A stretch of DNA of 64,000 bases from Flavobacterium sp. (GCA_016721735.1 JADKHM010000019.1:372001-436000), one strand, 5' to 3'. Positions 9,167 to 18,992 are shown, counted from the first letter of the stretch. Program-made: numbers and translations. The notes: generated by a model not told the origin, from the sequence alone.

Positions 9167-10786
9167 ATGCAAATCCAAGGTCAAATAGTAGATATCAAAA
9201 ACAGACGTATTTATTCTGGTGAAATTACTGTCGAAAACGGAAAAATTACCGCTATTGCAGCAAAAGAACACAACGTAAAAACGTATATTTTGCCTGGCTT
9301 TATAGATGCACATATTCATATTGAAAGCTCGATGCTAGTGCCTTCAGAATTTGCTAAATTGGCGGTGCTTCACGGAACCGTCGCTACTATTTCCGACCCG
9401 CATGAAATTGCGAATGTACTCGGAAAAGAAGGCGTTTACTATATGATTGAAAACAGTAAGAAAGTGCCGTTGAAGTTTCATTTTGGCGCGCCTTCTTGTG
9501 TTCCTGCTACTGCTTTTGAAACTGCTGGCGCCGTCATAGATGCTGAAGATATCAAAGAATTGATGGCCCATCCTGATATTTTTTATTTGTCAGAAATGAT
9601 GAATTATCCGGGCGTTCTTTTCGATGATCCCGAAGTTTTAAAGAAAATTGAATGGGCAAAACACTTCGGCAAACCTGTCGATGGCCATGCGCCTGGGCTG
9701 CGCGGTGAACCTATAAAAAAATACATCGCCGCTGGCATTACCACCGATCATGAGTGTTTTACGTTTGAAGAGGCGCAAGAAAAATTGTCGCTGGGTATGA
9801 AAGTCCTCATTCGTGAAGGAAGTGCCGCCAAAAACTTCGAAGCTTTGATTGATTTGCTGCCAGAACATTTTGAAAATATGATGTTCTGCTCCGACGACAA
9901 GCATCCTGACGATTTGATTATCAATCATATCAATGCGCTTTGTGCTCGAGCTATTGCAAGAGGAATGGATGTTTTTAAAGTCTTACAAGTGGCTTGTGTT
10001 AATCCTATTCATCATTATAAAATGGATGTGGGTTTACTGCAACCAAATGATGCTGCAGATTTTATCGTGGTAGAAGATTTGGTTGATTTTAAAGTGATTC
10101 AAACCTATATCGATGGGGAATTGGTCGCGGAAAACGGTCAATCTTTTGTTGCACATGTGCCCTTTGAAACACCTAACAATTTCAATACATCTAAAAAGGA
10201 AATTTCAGACTTTGAAGTTACAGGAACCGCTCCAAAAATTAGAGTAATTGAAGCTTTAGAAGGACAGTTGATTACAAACGAAATTCACTGCCACGCATTG
10301 TTATCAGAGGGTAAAATTTTAGTTGACACATCAAATGATGTTTTAAAAATGGCTGTTGTCAATCGATATCAAGATACAAAACCAGCGATTGCCTTTATCA
10401 AAAATTTTGGTTTGAAAAAAGGGGCTATTGCCAGTTCAGTGGCACACGATTGTCATAATATTGTGGTGGTCGGAACATCGGATGAAGAAATTTGCAAAGC
10501 GGTCAACCTCATCATCGAAAACACCGGTGGCATTTGCGCCGTTGATGGTGACAATAGAAAATCGCTCGCTTTACCAGTTGCTGGCATTATGAGCGACACT
10601 AATGGCTGGGACACCGGAAAATCCTACCAAGAAATTGATGCCATGGCCAAAGAACTTGGGAGCACACTAAATGCGCCTTTTATGACGCTTTCTTTCATGG
10701 CACTTTTGGTCATCCCCGATTTGAAATTATCGGACAAAGGTTTGTTTAGTGGAAAATCTTTTTCGTTTGTTGATTTAGAAGTTTAA
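9167..10786 (+). CDS. ade: Adenine deaminase
   Basis: 539 residues of the amidohydrolase superfamily. The N-terminal metal-binding segment PGFIDAHIHIESSM and TISDPHEIANVLG are diagnostic of bacterial adenine deaminase, followed by PVDGHAPGL, TDHECFTFEEA and CSDDKHPDDL. The C-terminal half carries the family-specific region GLKKGAIASSVAHDCHN. The enzyme deaminates adenine to hypoxanthine for purine salvage. It is slightly shorter than the E. coli protein but full in all motifs. Its stop overlaps by 4 bases the stop of the convergent thioredoxin-fold gene. Confidence 0.93.
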   Translation: MQIQGQIVDIKNRRIYSGEITVENGKITAIAAKEHNVKTYILPGFIDAHIHIESSMLVPSEFAKLAVLHGTVATISDPHEIANVLGKEGVYYMIENSKKVPLKFHFGAPSCVPATAFETAGAVIDAEDIKELMAHPDIFYLSEMMNYPGVLFDDPEVLKKIEWAKHFGKPVDGHAPGLRGEPIKKYIAAGITTDHECFTFEEAQEKLSLGMKVLIREGSAAKNFEALIDLLPEHFENMMFCSDDKHPDDLIINHINALCARAIARGMDVFKVLQVACVNPIHHYKMDVGLLQPNDAADFIVVEDLVDFKVIQTYIDGELVAENGQSFVAHVPFETPNNFNTSKKEISDFEVTGTAPKIRVIEALEGQLITNEIHCHALLSEGKILVDTSNDVLKMAVVNRYQDTKPAIAFIKNFGLKKGAIASSVAHDCHNIVVVGTSDEEICKAVNLIIENTGGICAVDGDNRKSLALPVAGIMSDTNGWDTGKSYQEIDAMAKELGSTLNAPFMTLSFMALLVIPDLKLSDKGLFSGKSFSFVDLEV

Positions 10787-12141
10787 AGCGGTGCCAACCA
10801 TTTTTGTAACTCAGCCACAACTTCATTCGCCACCATTCTAGAAACTATTTTTCCTTGCGAGTCAATCAGGACAAAAGAAGGTAGCGAAGTAATTGAGTAT
10901 TTACCAAAGTTGCTATTTGTTTGATCTTCCATGACGTTTATCCAGCCAGGCGCAGTGTGTTTCTTGATAAAATTGAGCCATAGGGTATTGTCATTTTTCG
11001 CCGCAACGGTGTAGATTTTTAATCCTTTAGATTGATATTTATCCCAAATAGGAATCAACTTTGGGAGTGTTTCGATACAATGTGAACAGTCAGGGTTGTA
11101 AATGGTTAACAACGTATATTTTGAAGTGGTTACGGCGTCCTTCAATTCGCGGGTATTCCCAAGTGTGTCTTTAAGCGCAATGTTGATAAATTGAGCATCG
11201 ACCATACTTTTGGAAAGTCCATCTAACTTAAATTTTGTGATTTCGTTGACCATCTTATCCGGATGCGCCTTTTCCCAATTGCTATAACTCCGCATCAAAT
11301 CTTGTCGTTTGCTCTTCTTGATGGCTTCAAACAAAAGATCTTGCAGCCGTTTTGCGGATGTAGGATTTTTTGACGCCACGTTGAGTACCCATTCAAAAGC
11401 AGCAAACGAATTGTCATTCTTGTCGATAACAAAATTGACATAATTCTCTAATAGGTATGATGGAAGCATGGTATTGTAGAATTTTTGGTCTGCAAAAACC
11501 TGTCTTTTCAGATAACTTTCTCGAAGTTTTTGAATAGAAGATAAATCGACCTCATTCACACGGTCCGCAGGAACAAGTCGATTGGCGACATAAGAATTTG
11601 CGTACTTCTTCGCTAATGCCGAAGATTTCTTTTGATAATCACGCAACTTACTGCTGAACTCCTTAAAAATAAGCGTGTCATTGAGGTTCTTAGCACGGTA
11701 ATTCTCAAAGTCGGCAGTTAGCAATGTATTTAAGTTTACAAACTCTTGATATGCCTTATTTTCAGTCGAGTTAAAAATCTGCAATGGTTCTAAGGCTTTA
11801 CTATTACAACTTAAGCCTATTTTATAGATTTTTTCCCTCGGACTGACCAAAAAATACTGGGTAACACTTCCAATTCTATAGAAAAACAAACCTGGCTCTT
11901 TAAGCCAATAACTAGCTGTAAATTCTCCTTTAGTATTGGGATTCATTTTCTGTACTTCGGCATCTGAGCCATGAAATTCACCAAAAGCGATATCAGACTT
12001 CTTCGAGCAATTGTCCAGCACAATTCCCTGAATTTGGATGTTGAACTTGGTATCTGCAATCTTAGATTTTGCTTTTGTTTTCGTTTGCGATAAAGCAATC
12101 GGTCCAATTGCTAATAAAAGAAAGAGTAGTAAATTTTTCAA
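10783..12141 (-). CDS. Exported thioredoxin-like (TlpA/AhpC-TSA) protein with N-terminal DUF4369-like region
   Basis: 452 residues with a signal peptide (about 1-18, ALSQ). Residues 35-320 form a long helical and beta region typical of Bacteroidota TlpA-like proteins that carry N-terminal accessory domains. The thioredoxin fold occupies the C-terminus with NPDCSHC (Cys352 and Cys355) and a cis-Pro in SLPSF near residue 421. It is probably a periplasmic disulfide reductase or isomerase. The substrate is unknown. It is transcribed alone, and its 3' end overlaps ade by 4 bases. Confidence 0.78.
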   Translation of the reverse strand: MKNLLLFLLLAIGPIALSQTKTKAKSKIADTKFNIQIQGIVLDNCSKKSDIAFGEFHGSDAEVQKMNPNTKGEFTASYWLKEPGLFFYRIGSVTQYFLVSPREKIYKIGLSCNSKALEPLQIFNSTENKAYQEFVNLNTLLTADFENYRAKNLNDTLIFKEFSSKLRDYQKKSSALAKKYANSYVANRLVPADRVNEVDLSSIQKLRESYLKRQVFADQKFYNTMLPSYLLENYVNFVIDKNDNSFAAFEWVLNVASKNPTSAKRLQDLLFEAIKKSKRQDLMRSYSNWEKAHPDKMVNEITKFKLDGLSKSMVDAQFINIALKDTLGNTRELKDAVTTSKYTLLTIYNPDCSHCIETLPKLIPIWDKYQSKGLKIYTVAAKNDNTLWLNFIKKHTAPGWINVMEDQTNSNFGKYSITSLPSFVLIDSQGKIVSRMVANEVVAELQKWLAPL

Positions 12142-12268
12142 AACAATCTAATTTATATTTAACAAAATAGACTTAGCATTTGATTTAAAATGCAAGTTCC
12201 TTGACAAAAATAAGAAAAATTATAGCTGTTTTATGTGGCTTATCGCAAGGTGTTATATTGCACCGACC

Positions 12269-12362
12269 GCGTTAGGGATTGCAGCGGTTATCCTTTTGTG
12301 AGGCACGAACAAAAGATAATAGCGAAAAGCCCGACCTGCCATTTTCGGCAAGGTAACGCCCA
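12269..12362 (+). repeat. Flavobacterial structured intergenic repeat, copy A
   Basis: It begins GCGTTAGGGAT and ends GGTAACGCCCA. Between these are AGCGGTTATCCTTTTGT and ACAAAAGATAATAGCG, which pair as ATC(C)TTTTGT/ACAAAAGAT, then AGCCCGACCTGCC pairing with GGCAAGGT. The same skeleton occurs at about 34.1, 35.9 and 37.3 kb. It fills most of the gap between the TlpA-like gene and rsmI. A TATATTG motif lies just upstream at 12254-12260. It may belong to a flavobacterial non-coding RNA family such as Flavo-1, but I cannot test that here. Confidence 0.6.
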
Positions 12363-12378
12363 AAAAAAAACGCTTCTG

Positions 12379-13080
12379 TTACTCCTTTGCCTGCTGTTTC
12401 TTATGGTCTGGATTTTTTCCGGCAACTACCACGACGATTTCTCCCTTTGGCGGTTTGTTTTCAAAATGCGTCAATACTTCTTTGGTCGTGCCACGAACGT
12501 TTTCTTCATGAAGTTTAGAAAGTTCACGAGAAACACAAACTTGACGATCTTCCCCAAAATAGGTGACAAATTCAGCTAAAGTCTTAACCAACTTATGTGG
12601 AGACACATACAAAATCATGGTTCTAGTTTCGTCTGCCAAGGCTAAATAGCGTGTTTGTCTTCCTTTTTTTTCTGGCAAGAAGCCTTCAAAAACAAATCTG
12701 TCGTTGGGCAAACCACTATTGACCAATGCTGGAACAAAAGCAGTGGCACCTGGAAGGCATTCTACAGTAATATTATTTTCGACACAAGCGCGTGTGAGTA
12801 AAAAACCCGGATCGGAAATCGCTGGTGTTCCTGCATCAGAGATTAACGCGATTGTTTCACCGGCTTTTAATCTGGAAATTAGATTCTCAACCGTTTTGTG
12901 TTCATTGTGCATGTGATGACTGTGCATATGCGTTGAAATATCAAAATGCTTGAGCAGTTTCCCGCTGGTTCTAGTATCTTCAGCCAAGATTAAGTCGACT
13001 TCTTTCAAGACTCGAATGGCTCGAATCGTCATGTCTTCTAGATTGCCGATTGGGGTTGGAACGATGTATAGTTTTGACAT
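12379..13080 (-). CDS. rsmI: 16S rRNA 2'-O-ribose C1402 methyltransferase
   Basis: 233 residues with the tetrapyrrole-methylase-type fold. Signatures are YIVPTPIGNLEDMT at residues 4-17, AEDTRTSGKLL (34-44), ALISDAGTPAISDPG (about 78-92) and LPGATAFVPALVNSGL. RsmI methylates the ribose of C1402 in the decoding centre using SAM. The protein is shorter than in E. coli but typical of Bacteroidota, where the C-terminal extension is missing. The stop lies 17 bp from repeat copy A. Confidence 0.92.
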   Translation of the reverse strand: MSKLYIVPTPIGNLEDMTIRAIRVLKEVDLILAEDTRTSGKLLKHFDISTHMHSHHMHNEHKTVENLISRLKAGETIALISDAGTPAISDPGFLLTRACVENNITVECLPGATAFVPALVNSGLPNDRFVFEGFLPEKKGRQTRYLALADETRTMILYVSPHKLVKTLAEFVTYFGEDRQVCVSRELSKLHEENVRGTTKEVLTHFENKPPKGEIVVVVAGKNPDHKKQQAKE

Positions 13081-13096
13081 AGGTGGTGTCTTTATT

Positions 13097-13156
13097 AAAC
13101 ACGAATTCCACTAATTTACACTCATTTTTTTGTGTCAATTCGTGGAATTCGTGTTT
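13097..13156. repeat. Long inverted repeat (15-bp perfect arms)
   Basis: AAACACGAATTCCAC at 13097-13111 and its exact reverse complement at 13142-13156 enclose a 30-base loop that itself has partial pairing (ATTTACAC/GTGTCAAT). It lies between the stop of the acidic protein gene and the start of rsmI. Without a T-run it is not a classical terminator. A related single arm occurs at 36027-36053. Confidence 0.65.
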
Positions 13157-13171
13157 GCTTTTTCTATTGTT

Positions 13172-14116
13172 CTACAAGAACTTTTTCTCTACTATTTCCA
13201 TGAAACGCAAGGCATATTCATCCTTGCCTTCCCAATTGTTATAATCTGGTTTGACCATGTTTTCTATAAAATCTTCGGCTTCTTTAAAAGTATCGAAAGT
13301 CATCAATTGCGATAAAACGCGATTGTAATCTTCGCTGCTATTGGCAAACAAATGATTCATAAAAGCAATTCTATCGTTAAGTCCGATGATTATACCTTTG
13401 GCCATTCTGTCATTTAAAGAAATTGTATTCGATCCAAAATCATTTTTCATTGAAATCACCGGAGCATCATCGTTGTAACTTCGCCCAATTGGAATAACAT
13501 CGTTCGGATCTTGTACTTGCTTTTCGTTAGCCAAGTCTTCTGGCTTCACAAAAACAGGATCGACATAATCTGGCCCTAACAAATCATCGAAAGTAATTTG
13601 TGATGAGGCGGGTTTTGTTTCACTTTTTACTTCTTCTTCCTCCTCTTCCTCTTCTTTAGAATCGAAAGACAATTCGAAGGCTGGTTTAAAGGTTATTTCT
13701 TCTTCGGTAACTTGTTCTTCTTCAACTTCGTCTTCTGTAGTTACTACAGATTCTTCTTCAACTATTTCTTCATTTACTGTTTGGGGTTCTTCTTCTACAG
13801 CAATTTCTTCTTCAGTATCTTCAACAACTTCAACTGTCGCTGCATTTTCTTCTTCTTTTGCTACAAATGGTTCGTTTTCCTCAACTGCAGCAATTTCTGG
13901 TTCTGCTTCAAAAGCGATTTCGATTTTTTCTTCTATTTCGGAAAGGCCAATCGTAGGTTTTGCATCGGCAAAATTTTCTTCTACAAAACGCAAAACAGAC
14001 AGTTTTTCATAGAGTTTTTGCGTTTCTTGATGCAGTTGAATGATGTCTGATTTATTTTTGAGTTTTAAAATTCGATGAGCGATACTAATTAATTCGGCTT
14101 CCAATTTTTTCTTCAT
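13172..14116 (-). CDS. Conserved acidic hypothetical protein
   Basis: 314 residues with no signal peptide. Residues 1-50 are a basic amphipathic helix region (MKKKLEAELISIAHRIL). Residues 60-175 are extremely Glu-rich, including a run of eight Glu near 155, and are probably disordered. Residues 225-314 form a compact helical domain (SLNDRMAKGIIIGLNDRIAF, FEAEDFIE-like stretch) and look like the conserved functional part. Its order beside rsmI and tdk resembles other flavobacteria. I do not recognise a named family. It may be an adaptor whose two folded ends are joined by a flexible acidic linker, which is inference. Confidence 0.75.
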   Translation of the reverse strand: MKKKLEAELISIAHRILKLKNKSDIIQLHQETQKLYEKLSVLRFVEENFADAKPTIGLSEIEEKIEIAFEAEPEIAAVEENEPFVAKEEENAATVEVVEDTEEEIAVEEEPQTVNEEIVEEESVVTTEDEVEEEQVTEEEITFKPAFELSFDSKEEEEEEEEVKSETKPASSQITFDDLLGPDYVDPVFVKPEDLANEKQVQDPNDVIPIGRSYNDDAPVISMKNDFGSNTISLNDRMAKGIIIGLNDRIAFMNHLFANSSEDYNRVLSQLMTFDTFKEAEDFIENMVKPDYNNWEGKDEYALRFMEIVEKKFL

Positions 14117-14213
14117 AACTTTTAAAATTACCTTGGGTGGGTTAGTTTTTAATAATTATCTTCTTTACAGTTTATTTCATCAAAGGAAGAAGTAACCTTA
14201 AGTAAAATTTTTC

Positions 14214-14221
14214 TACTTTTG
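14214..14221 (+). promoter_or_regulatory. Possible -7 promoter element for tdk
   Basis: TACTTTTG, a full match to TAnnTTTG, 92 nt before the tdk ATG in a 196-bp AT-rich gap between divergent genes. No clear -33 element is seen at the usual spacing. Confidence 0.35.
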
Positions 14222-14312
14222 ACAACGGCGTAAATATAGTAATTTTTATATCGGTTTATTTACCCTACAAAGTAATAAAATCTATTCATCTTTAGCACAA
14301 GAAAAGTACAAA

Positions 14313-14933
14313 ATGTTTCTCGAAAATACAGTCAATCATAAAGAACAATTTGGATGGATAGAAGTAATCTGTGGCTCTATGTTTTCGGGAAAAACAGAGG
14401 AATTAATTCGACGATTGAAACGGGCTCAATTTGCCAAACAAAAAGTCGAAATCTTCAAACCTGCTATTGACACACGCTACCACGACGAAATGGTAGTTTC
14501 GCACGACAGTAATGAAATTCGATCTACTCCAGTTCCAGCCGCCGCAAACATCGCTATTTTAGCGCAAGGTTGCGACGTAGTGGGCATCGACGAAGCGCAG
14601 TTTTTTGATGACGAAATTGTAAAAATTTGCAATGATTTGGCGAACTCCGGAATTCGTGTTATTGTTGCTGGTTTGGATATGGATTTTAAAGGAAATCCGT
14701 TTGGACCAATGCCGGCATTAATGGCTACAGCGGAATACGTGACAAAAGTACATGCCGTTTGCACAAGAACCGGAAATCTAGCCAATTACAGTTTTCGAAA
14801 AACCAATAATGACAATCTAGTTTTCCTCGGAGAAACCGAAGAATACGAGCCACTCAGTCGTGCTGCCTATTATCAAGCGATGCGAAAAGGGCAAGAGGTA
14901 GATTCAGAAAAAACACCCAAAAATCAAGATTAA
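14313..14933 (+). CDS. tdk: Thymidine kinase
   Basis: 206 residues of the type II family. The Walker A motif GSMFSGKTEELIRRLKRA is near residues 22-39, and VVGIDEAQFFDDE is the Walker B/lasso region with the catalytic Glu. A C-terminal zinc and thymidine-binding segment (CTRTGNLANYSFR) retains only part of the four Cys found in many relatives. The enzyme phosphorylates thymidine for dTTP salvage. murF-alr follows after 2 bp, so the genes are co-transcribed. Confidence 0.92.
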   Translation: MFLENTVNHKEQFGWIEVICGSMFSGKTEELIRRLKRAQFAKQKVEIFKPAIDTRYHDEMVVSHDSNEIRSTPVPAAANIAILAQGCDVVGIDEAQFFDDEIVKICNDLANSGIRVIVAGLDMDFKGNPFGPMPALMATAEYVTKVHAVCTRTGNLANYSFRKTNNDNLVFLGETEEYEPLSRAAYYQAMRKGQEVDSEKTPKNQD

Positions 14934-14935
14934 TT

Positions 14936-17380
14936 TTGATTTTATCCATCAAAAATATTGTCCCCATCCTTCATGCCCAATGGGTTGGGAATCACCCCAA
15001 TACTTTAGTTGAAAACATTGCAATAGATAGTCGTTCGTTACAAAACGGAGCGCAAACTTTATTTTTTGCTATCGCTGGACCCAATCATGACGCCCACATT
15101 TATATAGCAGAATTGCTTGAAAAAGGAGTGCGAAACTTTGTGGTTACACATATTCCAGAATCGCTTTCGGATCAAGCCAATTTTCTTGTGGTCGAAAACA
15201 CGCTCGATGCACTTCAGGCATTTGCTGCTTATCACCGCAGTTTATTTGACTTCCCCATTATTGGCGTTACTGGAAGCAATGGAAAAACAATTGTAAAGGA
15301 ATGGTTGAATTTTTTATTGAGTCCAGATTTCAATATTATTAGAAGCCCCAAAAGTTATAATTCGCAAGTTGGCGTGCCGCTTTCGGTGATTGCAATTAAT
15401 GAAAAACACAACCTTGGCATTTTTGAAGCTGGAATTTCCACCATCAATGAGATGGAAAAGCTAGAACGAATTCTCAAGCCAACCATTGGAATTTTGACGA
15501 ATATTGGATCCGCTCACGACGAAGGATTTGACAATATTGGTCAGAAAATGAAAGAGAAATTAAAACTTTTCGCTCGTGTGAAAGTTTTGATTTACAATAA
15601 AAACAAATCGATTGACGCCTTTATTAATCCCAATCTAAAAACTTTTTCGTGGAGTTTTAAAGATGAAAATGCCGATGTTTTTATCACGAAGAAATTCATT
15701 TTAGATAAAACCATTCTTAGAATTCGCTATGTACCGACGGTTTTTGAAATAAAAATTCCGTTTCAAGATGACGCTGCGATTGAAAACGCGATTCAATGCA
15801 TCATGACCATGTTGTATTTTGGCTATAAACACGATGTCATAGAAAGCAGAGTTGAGTTGCTGTATCCTGTCGAAATGCGGCTAAAAGTCAAAAATGGCAT
15901 CAACAATACCACCATCATCGACGATAGTTATAGCTCCGATTTTCAATCGCTAAAGATTGCTCTAGATTTCCTAGAAAGCCAAAAACAGTACAAGAAGAAA
16001 ACACTGATTTTGTCGGATATTTTCCAAAGCGGATTGTCGAATGACGAATTGTATTCGATTGTCTCGCAAATGACCATTTCCAATAAGATCAATCGCGTCA
16101 TTGGGATTGGAGAAACCATTTCAAAGTTCAAGAACAAATTTTTGAACTGTATCTGTTTCCAAGACACCGAAACTTTTATCGCTGAAATTGACCGATTGAA
16201 TTTCAACAACGAAACCATTCTGGTAAAAGGCGCGAGATCGTTCCACTTTGAAAAAATAGTCAACGCACTTGAAGAGAAAACGCATGAAACTGTTCTTGAA
16301 ATCAACCTCAATGCGTTGAGTCACAATTTGAGTTTCTACAAATCAAAACTAAAACCCAAGACCAAACTGATGGTGATGGTAAAAGCCTTTGGTTATGGCA
16401 ATGGTGGATTTGAAATCGCCAAATTGCTAGAACACCATAAGGTAGATTATTTAGGAGTTGCGTTTGCTGATGAAGGAATTTCACTAAAAAATGACGGCAT
16501 TCATTTGCCGATTATGGTTTTAAACCCTGAAACGACAAGCTTTTCTGCTATAATCCAACATCAATTGGAGCCAGAAATATATAGCCTCAAAGGATTGAGA
16601 GCATTTTTGAAAATTGCCGAACAAAAGAAACTGAAGAAATATCCCATTCATATCAAATTAGACACGGGCATGCATCGTTTGGGATTTGAAGAAGAGCAAC
16701 TGCAGGAGCTCATCGCCACTTTGAAAGAAAACCAATCGGTTGTCGTGAAGAGTATCTTATCTCATATGGCAACTAGCGATGACTTAGAACATCATGAATT
16801 TGCATTGTATCAAATTGCGCTATTTGAAAAGATGTCTTCGCTAATAATGAATGAGCTCAAAATAAAACCGATACGTCATATTTTGAACACTTCAGGCATT
16901 AGTAATTTTCCCAAAGCGCAATACGACATGGTTCGCCTTGGCATCGGATTATACGGTATTTCTAATGATCCTGAAGAACAACCCAATTTAGAAAATGTCG
17001 GCACTTTAAAGTCTATTATCTCTCAAATCCGCACGATCGACGCGGGAGAAAGCGTTGGTTATGGCAGACGATTTATAGCAACCAAAACAACAAAAGTGGC
17101 CACAATTCCGATCGGATATGCCGATGGAATCTCAAGACATTGGGGCAATGGCGTTGGATTTGTGACCATTCATGATCAAAAAGCACCAATAATAGGAAGT
17201 ATTTGTATGGACATGCTCATGGTAGATGTTACTGAAATTAGCTGCATCGAGGGCGATTCCGTCGTAATATTTGGAGAAAGTCCAACAGTCATTTATTTGG
17301 CGGAGAAACTACAAACCATTCCTTATGAAATTCTTACTGGCATTTCACAAAGAGTAAAAAGAGTTTTTTACAGAGAATAG
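14936..17380 (+). CDS. murF-alr: Bifunctional MurF (UDP-MurNAc-tripeptide:D-Ala-D-Ala ligase) / alanine racemase
   Basis: 814 residues starting at TTG (14936). No in-frame ATG exists near the family N-terminus MILSIKNIVPIL. Residues 1-450 are a Mur ligase with ATP loop GVTGSNGKT (113-118) and central DDSYSS. Residues 455-814 are an alanine racemase with PLP Lys483 in VMVKAFGYG and a C-terminal catalytic segment SVGYGRRF. The racemase makes D-Ala, and MurF uses D-Ala-D-Ala, so the fusion links two steps of peptidoglycan precursor synthesis (the Ddl step lies between them). This fusion is known in Bacteroidota. In several members the MurF half is thought to be weak; here the P-loop is intact. 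Confidence 0.92.
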   Translation: MILSIKNIVPILHAQWVGNHPNTLVENIAIDSRSLQNGAQTLFFAIAGPNHDAHIYIAELLEKGVRNFVVTHIPESLSDQANFLVVENTLDALQAFAAYHRSLFDFPIIGVTGSNGKTIVKEWLNFLLSPDFNIIRSPKSYNSQVGVPLSVIAINEKHNLGIFEAGISTINEMEKLERILKPTIGILTNIGSAHDEGFDNIGQKMKEKLKLFARVKVLIYNKNKSIDAFINPNLKTFSWSFKDENADVFITKKFILDKTILRIRYVPTVFEIKIPFQDDAAIENAIQCIMTMLYFGYKHDVIESRVELLYPVEMRLKVKNGINNTTIIDDSYSSDFQSLKIALDFLESQKQYKKKTLILSDIFQSGLSNDELYSIVSQMTISNKINRVIGIGETISKFKNKFLNCICFQDTETFIAEIDRLNFNNETILVKGARSFHFEKIVNALEEKTHETVLEINLNALSHNLSFYKSKLKPKTKLMVMVKAFGYGNGGFEIAKLLEHHKVDYLGVAFADEGISLKNDGIHLPIMVLNPETTSFSAIIQHQLEPEIYSLKGLRAFLKIAEQKKLKKYPIHIKLDTGMHRLGFEEEQLQELIATLKENQSVVVKSILSHMATSDDLEHHEFALYQIALFEKMSSLIMNELKIKPIRHILNTSGISNFPKAQYDMVRLGIGLYGISNDPEEQPNLENVGTLKSIISQIRTIDAGESVGYGRRFIATKTTKVATIPIGYADGISRHWGNGVGFVTIHDQKAPIIGSICMDMLMVDVTEISCIEGDSVVIFGESPTVIYLAEKLQTIPYEILTGISQRVKRVFYRE

Positions 17381-17470
17381 TAAAACTTGCTAGAATCATG
17401 TCGTAATTGTTAATTTATTATATAAATTAGCAGCATAAACAAATCAAATATTAACCAATCTCAATTAATT

Positions 17471-17872
17471 ATGTTAAAAGAATTCAAGAGTTTTATTATG
17501 ACAGGCAATGTGATCGAATTTGCCGTTGCTGTAATTATGGCTGGTGCTGTTGGCGCTGTAGTAAATGGTTTTGTAGCCGATATTGCGATGCCAATCGTAG
17601 GAATGTTAACTGGCGGAATGGACTTTGCGGCTCTAAAGTACGTCTTGTCACCTGAAGTTAAAGACGCAGCTGGAGTTGTTACTAGTCCAGAAAATGCGGT
17701 GCGTTACGGTGCGTGGATCAACACCATCGTTAGTTTACTTGTGGTAGGTTTTGTGATGTTTATGATCATCAAAGCGTACGGAAAAATGAAAAAACCTGCT
17801 CCTGCTCCTGCTCCTTCTGGACCAACTCAAGAGGAATTGCTTACTCAAATTAGAGATTTATTGAAAAAATAA
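17471..17872 (+). CDS. mscL: Large-conductance mechanosensitive channel
   Basis: 133 residues. The N-terminal amphipathic segment MLKEFKSFIMTGNVIEFAVAV leads into TM1 (A/G-rich, VIMAGAVGAVVNGFVADI), a periplasmic loop, TM2 (INTIVSLLVVGFVMFMIIKAY), and a Pro-rich linker before the C-terminal bundle helix TQEELLTQIRDLL. This is the normal MscL layout and length. It releases osmolytes on hypo-osmotic shock at the inner membrane. It is monocistronic with its own terminator. Confidence 0.96.
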   Translation: MLKEFKSFIMTGNVIEFAVAVIMAGAVGAVVNGFVADIAMPIVGMLTGGMDFAALKYVLSPEVKDAAGVVTSPENAVRYGAWINTIVSLLVVGFVMFMIIKAYGKMKKPAPAPAPSGPTQEELLTQIRDLLKK

Positions 17873-17898
17873 TACCGCTACATTACGTATTCTAACTA

Positions 17899-17930
17899 AA
17901 CCATTCGTTAATTCGGATGGTTTTTCTTTT
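17899..17930 (+). terminator. Rho-independent terminator after mscL
   Basis: 8-bp stem ACCATTCG/CGGATGGT with one G-T pair, loop TTAATT, followed by TTTTCTTTT. Confidence 0.75.
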
Positions 17931-17962
17931 TATAAAAAGATGATTTCAAATGAATTTCTATC

Positions 17963-17970
17963 TATTTTTG
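17963..17970 (+). promoter_or_regulatory. -7 promoter element for asd
   Basis: TATTTTTG matches TAnnTTTG, 33 nt before the asd ATG. A TTTC occurs in place of the -33 TTTG. Confidence 0.5.
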
Positions 17971-18002
17971 TGCTTCAAAATTTAAACTTAAATTAATAAG
18001 AT

Positions 18003-18992
18003 ATGAAAGTTGCTGTTGTTGGCGCAACCGGAATGGTTGGAGAAGTGATGCTTAAGGTTTTAGCGGAAAGAAATTTCCCGGTTACAGAATTAATCCCTGT
18101 TGCCTCAGAAAAATCTATAGGTAAAGAAATTGAATATAACGGGAAAAAATATAAAGTGGTAGGCATGCAAACCGCCGTTGATATGAAGGCGGACATTGCT
18201 TTATTTTCTGCAGGTGGTCAAACATCATTAGATTGGGCTCCAAAATTTGCCGCAGCAGGAACAACGGTAATCGACAATTCCTCTGCTTGGAGAATGGATC
18301 CTACGAAAAAATTAGTAGTTCCTGAAATCAACGCTTCATTGTTGACCAAAGAGGATAAAATCATCGCCAACCCAAATTGCTCCACCATTCAGATGGTTTT
18401 GGTTTTGGCGCCATTGCATAAGAAGTACAACATCAAACGCGTCATCGTTTCGACTTACCAATCTATTACTGGTACAGGAGTGAAAGCTGTGAAACAATTA
18501 GAAAATGAATACGCTGGGATTCAAGGCGAAATGGCTTATAAATATCCAATCCACAGAAATGCCATTCCACAATGTGATGTTTTTGAAGAAAACGGATACA
18601 CAAAAGAAGAAATGAAATTGGTTCGTGAAACCCAAAAAATTATCGGAGATTCTTCCATCGCTGTAACGGCAACTGCTGTGCGAGTTCCTCTAGTTGGTGG
18701 TCATAGCGAAGCGGTGAATATCGAGTTCTCCAATGATTTTGACATCAATGAGGTTCGAAATATTTTACACCATACTTCTGGCGTTGTTGTCCAAGATAAT
18801 ACCGATACTTATACTTATCCAATGCCGATGTATGCGCATGGAAAGGATGAAGTTTTCGTAGGAAGAATTCGCCGTGATGAAAGTCAACCAAATACTTTAA
18901 ATATGTGGATTGTAGCGGATAATTTACGTAAAGGAGCGGCTACAAATACCATTCAAATTGCAGAATATTTAGTAGCGAATCACTTGGCATAA
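18003..18992 (+). CDS. asd: Aspartate-semialdehyde dehydrogenase
   Basis: 329 residues. NADP-binding GATGMVGEVML is at residues 7-17. The catalytic Cys126 sits in NPNCSTIQM, and the substrate motif VRVPLVGGHSEAVN lies near 230. It converts aspartyl phosphate to the semialdehyde, the branch point to lysine/diaminopimelate, threonine and methionine. The length is normal. It is transcribed alone between two terminators. Confidence 0.96.
   Translation: MKVAVVGATGMVGEVMLKVLAERNFPVTELIPVASEKSIGKEIEYNGKKYKVVGMQTAVDMKADIALFSAGGQTSLDWAPKFAAAGTTVIDNSSAWRMDPTKKLVVPEINASLLTKEDKIIANPNCSTIQMVLVLAPLHKKYNIKRVIVSTYQSITGTGVKAVKQLENEYAGIQGEMAYKYPIHRNAIPQCDVFEENGYTKEEMKLVRETQKIIGDSSIAVTATAVRVPLVGGHSEAVNIEFSNDFDINEVRNILHHTSGVVVQDNTDTYTYPMPMYAHGKDEVFVGRIRRDESQPNTLNMWIVADNLRKGAATNTIQIAEYLVANHLA

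Noticed and set aside
12235..12579. Plus-strand frame over repeat copy A and the end of rsmI
   Set aside because: It overlaps the strongly supported rsmI gene and a structured repeat, and has no family resemblance.
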